From positions 1 through 5,764 of the forward strand of contig JADGNT010000369.1 of assembly GCA_017883345.1 (NCBI GenBank): a stretch of 5,764 nt of DNA, given 5' to 3'. The notes beneath the pieces were generated by a model. It made no database searches, was not told where the DNA came from, and saw only the letters and a list, made by a program, of their open reading frames with translations. A program made the position numbers and the translations under genes. Source of the stretch: Candidatus Solibacter sp. (GTDB lineage Bacteria; Acidobacteriota; Terriglobia; Bryobacterales; Bryobacteraceae). Numbering within the stretch: position 1 is the stretch's first letter; the number at the start of each line of letters is the position of its first letter. This document shows, piece by piece, positions 4,876-5,764 of this stretch.

Positions 4876-5764
4876 TCAGTTGTAGCCGCGGCGGGAATTG
4901 GGACGCTCGCCCTTGCCCTCTTTGCCGTCTTGGGGTTCGCGCTCGCGGTCGCGCGGTTCGCGGGGCTTGGGTTTGTCTTCGCCGGAGAAGCCGCGTTCTT
5001 CGTTGCGGCTGATGCGGCGGTGGGCGTGGAGCCCTTCGAGGATGAACTCGGCGGCGGCGGCGCGCGCGCTTACGGGCTCGTTTTCGGTGAGGCCGAGCGC
5101 CCTGGTCTTCTCCATCAAGCCCTGAATGGCATCCAACTGGCGGACCATGGTGGCGGAATCGACGGCCTCATCGAGCTTGAGCGAGCCGCCGAGATCGAAC
5201 CATTTGATCACCGGCGAAAAATTAACGCCCTCGAAGTACTCGTTGAAGATCTTGCCGACGGCGCTGCGGATGAGATCGCGGGCGACGGTATCGCCGCCTT
5301 TCAGCTCGCCCTCGTATTCCAGTTCCAGTTTGCCGGTGATGGCGGGGAGGGCGGAGTAGATGTCGGTGACGCGCGGGACGGCGGCATCGTCCCGGCAGCG
5401 GAGGGCGCGGCGCTCGGCGTTAGAGACCACGTTTTCGAGGACGGAGATGGGGAGGCGCTGGCTGACGCCGGAGCGCTGGTCGATGCGCTTGTCCTGGCGG
5501 GCGAGGAAGGCCAGTTGTTCGACCACGCGGCGGATGTAATCCGGCACGCGGATCTCGATGGGAGAGGGGCGGCGGAGCCAGGCTTCCTGTTGGGTGATGG
5601 CGATGCCCTGTTCGAGGACAACGGGGTAGTGGGTGCGGATCTCGCTGCCGATGCGGTCCTTGAGCGGGGTAATGATCTTGCCGCGGGCGGTGTAGTCTTC
5701 GGGGTTGGCGGTGAAGATGAGGAGCAGGTCGAGCGGGAGGCGGATGGGGTAGCCCTTAATCTGG
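4876..5764 (-). CDS. MoxR/ChlI-like AAA+ ATPase, C-terminal part (cut by window edge)
   Basis: The frame is open from the right edge to the TGA at 4876-4878, giving 295 visible residues; the N-terminus with Walker A and B lies outside. Visible residues 15-22 (LIFTANPE) match sensor 1 with N20, and PLKDRIGS (33-40) carries the probable arginine finger R37. The segment around SGVSQRLPIS followed by NAERRAL (98-121) resembles the sensor-2/lid helices of magnesium chelatase ChlI. A conventional start exists at GTG 5547, but it would remove sensor 1 and the arginine finger, so the gene clearly begins upstream of the window. The last 43 residues (253-295) are a low-complexity tail dominated by R, K, E, D, P and G, probably disordered. 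The enzyme should form an ATP-driven ring acting with the VWA protein encoded 7 bp downstream, as a chaperone or metal-insertion motor. The name magnesium chelatase should not be taken literally: no chlorophyll genes are seen here. Confidence 0.9.
   Translation of the reverse strand, partial: QIKGYPIRLPLDLLLIFTANPEDYTARGKIITPLKDRIGSEIRTHYPVVLEQGIAITQQEAWLRRPSPIEIRVPDYIRRVVEQLAFLARQDKRIDQRSGVSQRLPISVLENVVSNAERRALRCRDDAAVPRVTDIYSALPAITGKLELEYEGELKGGDTVARDLIRSAVGKIFNEYFEGVNFSPVIKWFDLGGSLKLDEAVDSATMVRQLDAIQGLMEKTRALGLTENEPVSARAAAAEFILEGLHAHRRISRNEERGFSGEDKPKPREPRDREREPQDGKEGKGERPNSRRGYN

Noticed and set aside
4125..5012. Plus-strand open frame of 295 codons opposite the VWA and ATPase genes
   Set aside because: It crosses two well-supported minus-strand genes and their junction. 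Its Glu/Val/Ala-rich sequence is the usual mirror of such genes.

Overview
The window is GC-rich bacterial chromosomal DNA holding six protein-coding genes and no rRNA, tRNA, insertion sequence or CRISPR array that I can see. The mix of genes is a Gfo/Idh/MocA oxidoreductase next to a BNR/Asp-box propeller protein, a ParDE toxin-antitoxin pair, and an AAA+ ATPase with a von Willebrand A (VWA) partner. Together with the codon use, this suits a soil acidobacterium of the Solibacter/Bryobacter kind. That placement is inference from gene content only.

Left part (1-2675). A small two-helix membrane protein of unknown function (2-334, minus) is divergent, with a 20-bp gap, from a 385-residue NAD(P)-dependent Gfo/Idh/MocA oxidoreductase (355-1512, plus). 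After 83 bp comes a 359-residue cytoplasmic beta-propeller protein with five good and two degenerate Asp-box repeats (1596-2675, plus). The last two genes point the same way and may form one unit, probably in sugar or polyol metabolism. The substrate cannot be read from the sequence.

Convergent spacer (2676-2869). This 194-bp stretch has no credible gene. It holds two nearly identical 19-bp odd-centred palindromes whose centres are 62 bp apart, then a GC-rich 8-bp-stem hairpin.

Right part (2870-5764), all on the minus strand. In transcription order there is the C-terminal 295 residues of a MoxR/ChlI-like AAA+ ATPase, cut by the window edge, then 7 bp downstream a 390-residue VWA protein with an intact metal-binding (MIDAS) motif. 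The two are very probably co-translated partners. A 135-bp spacer packed with five dyad-symmetric elements follows. Next comes a parD-parE type II toxin-antitoxin operon with overlapping genes. The antitoxin appears to start at a rare CTG codon preceded by a perfect AGGAGG, 30 residues upstream of the first conventional start codon. This restores the complete ribbon-helix-helix domain. The toxin starts at GTG.

The strongest unusual observations are the CTG-initiated antitoxin, the dyad-rich control region in front of it, and the paired palindromes in the convergent spacer. I found no clear sign of a wholly new defence or mobile system.
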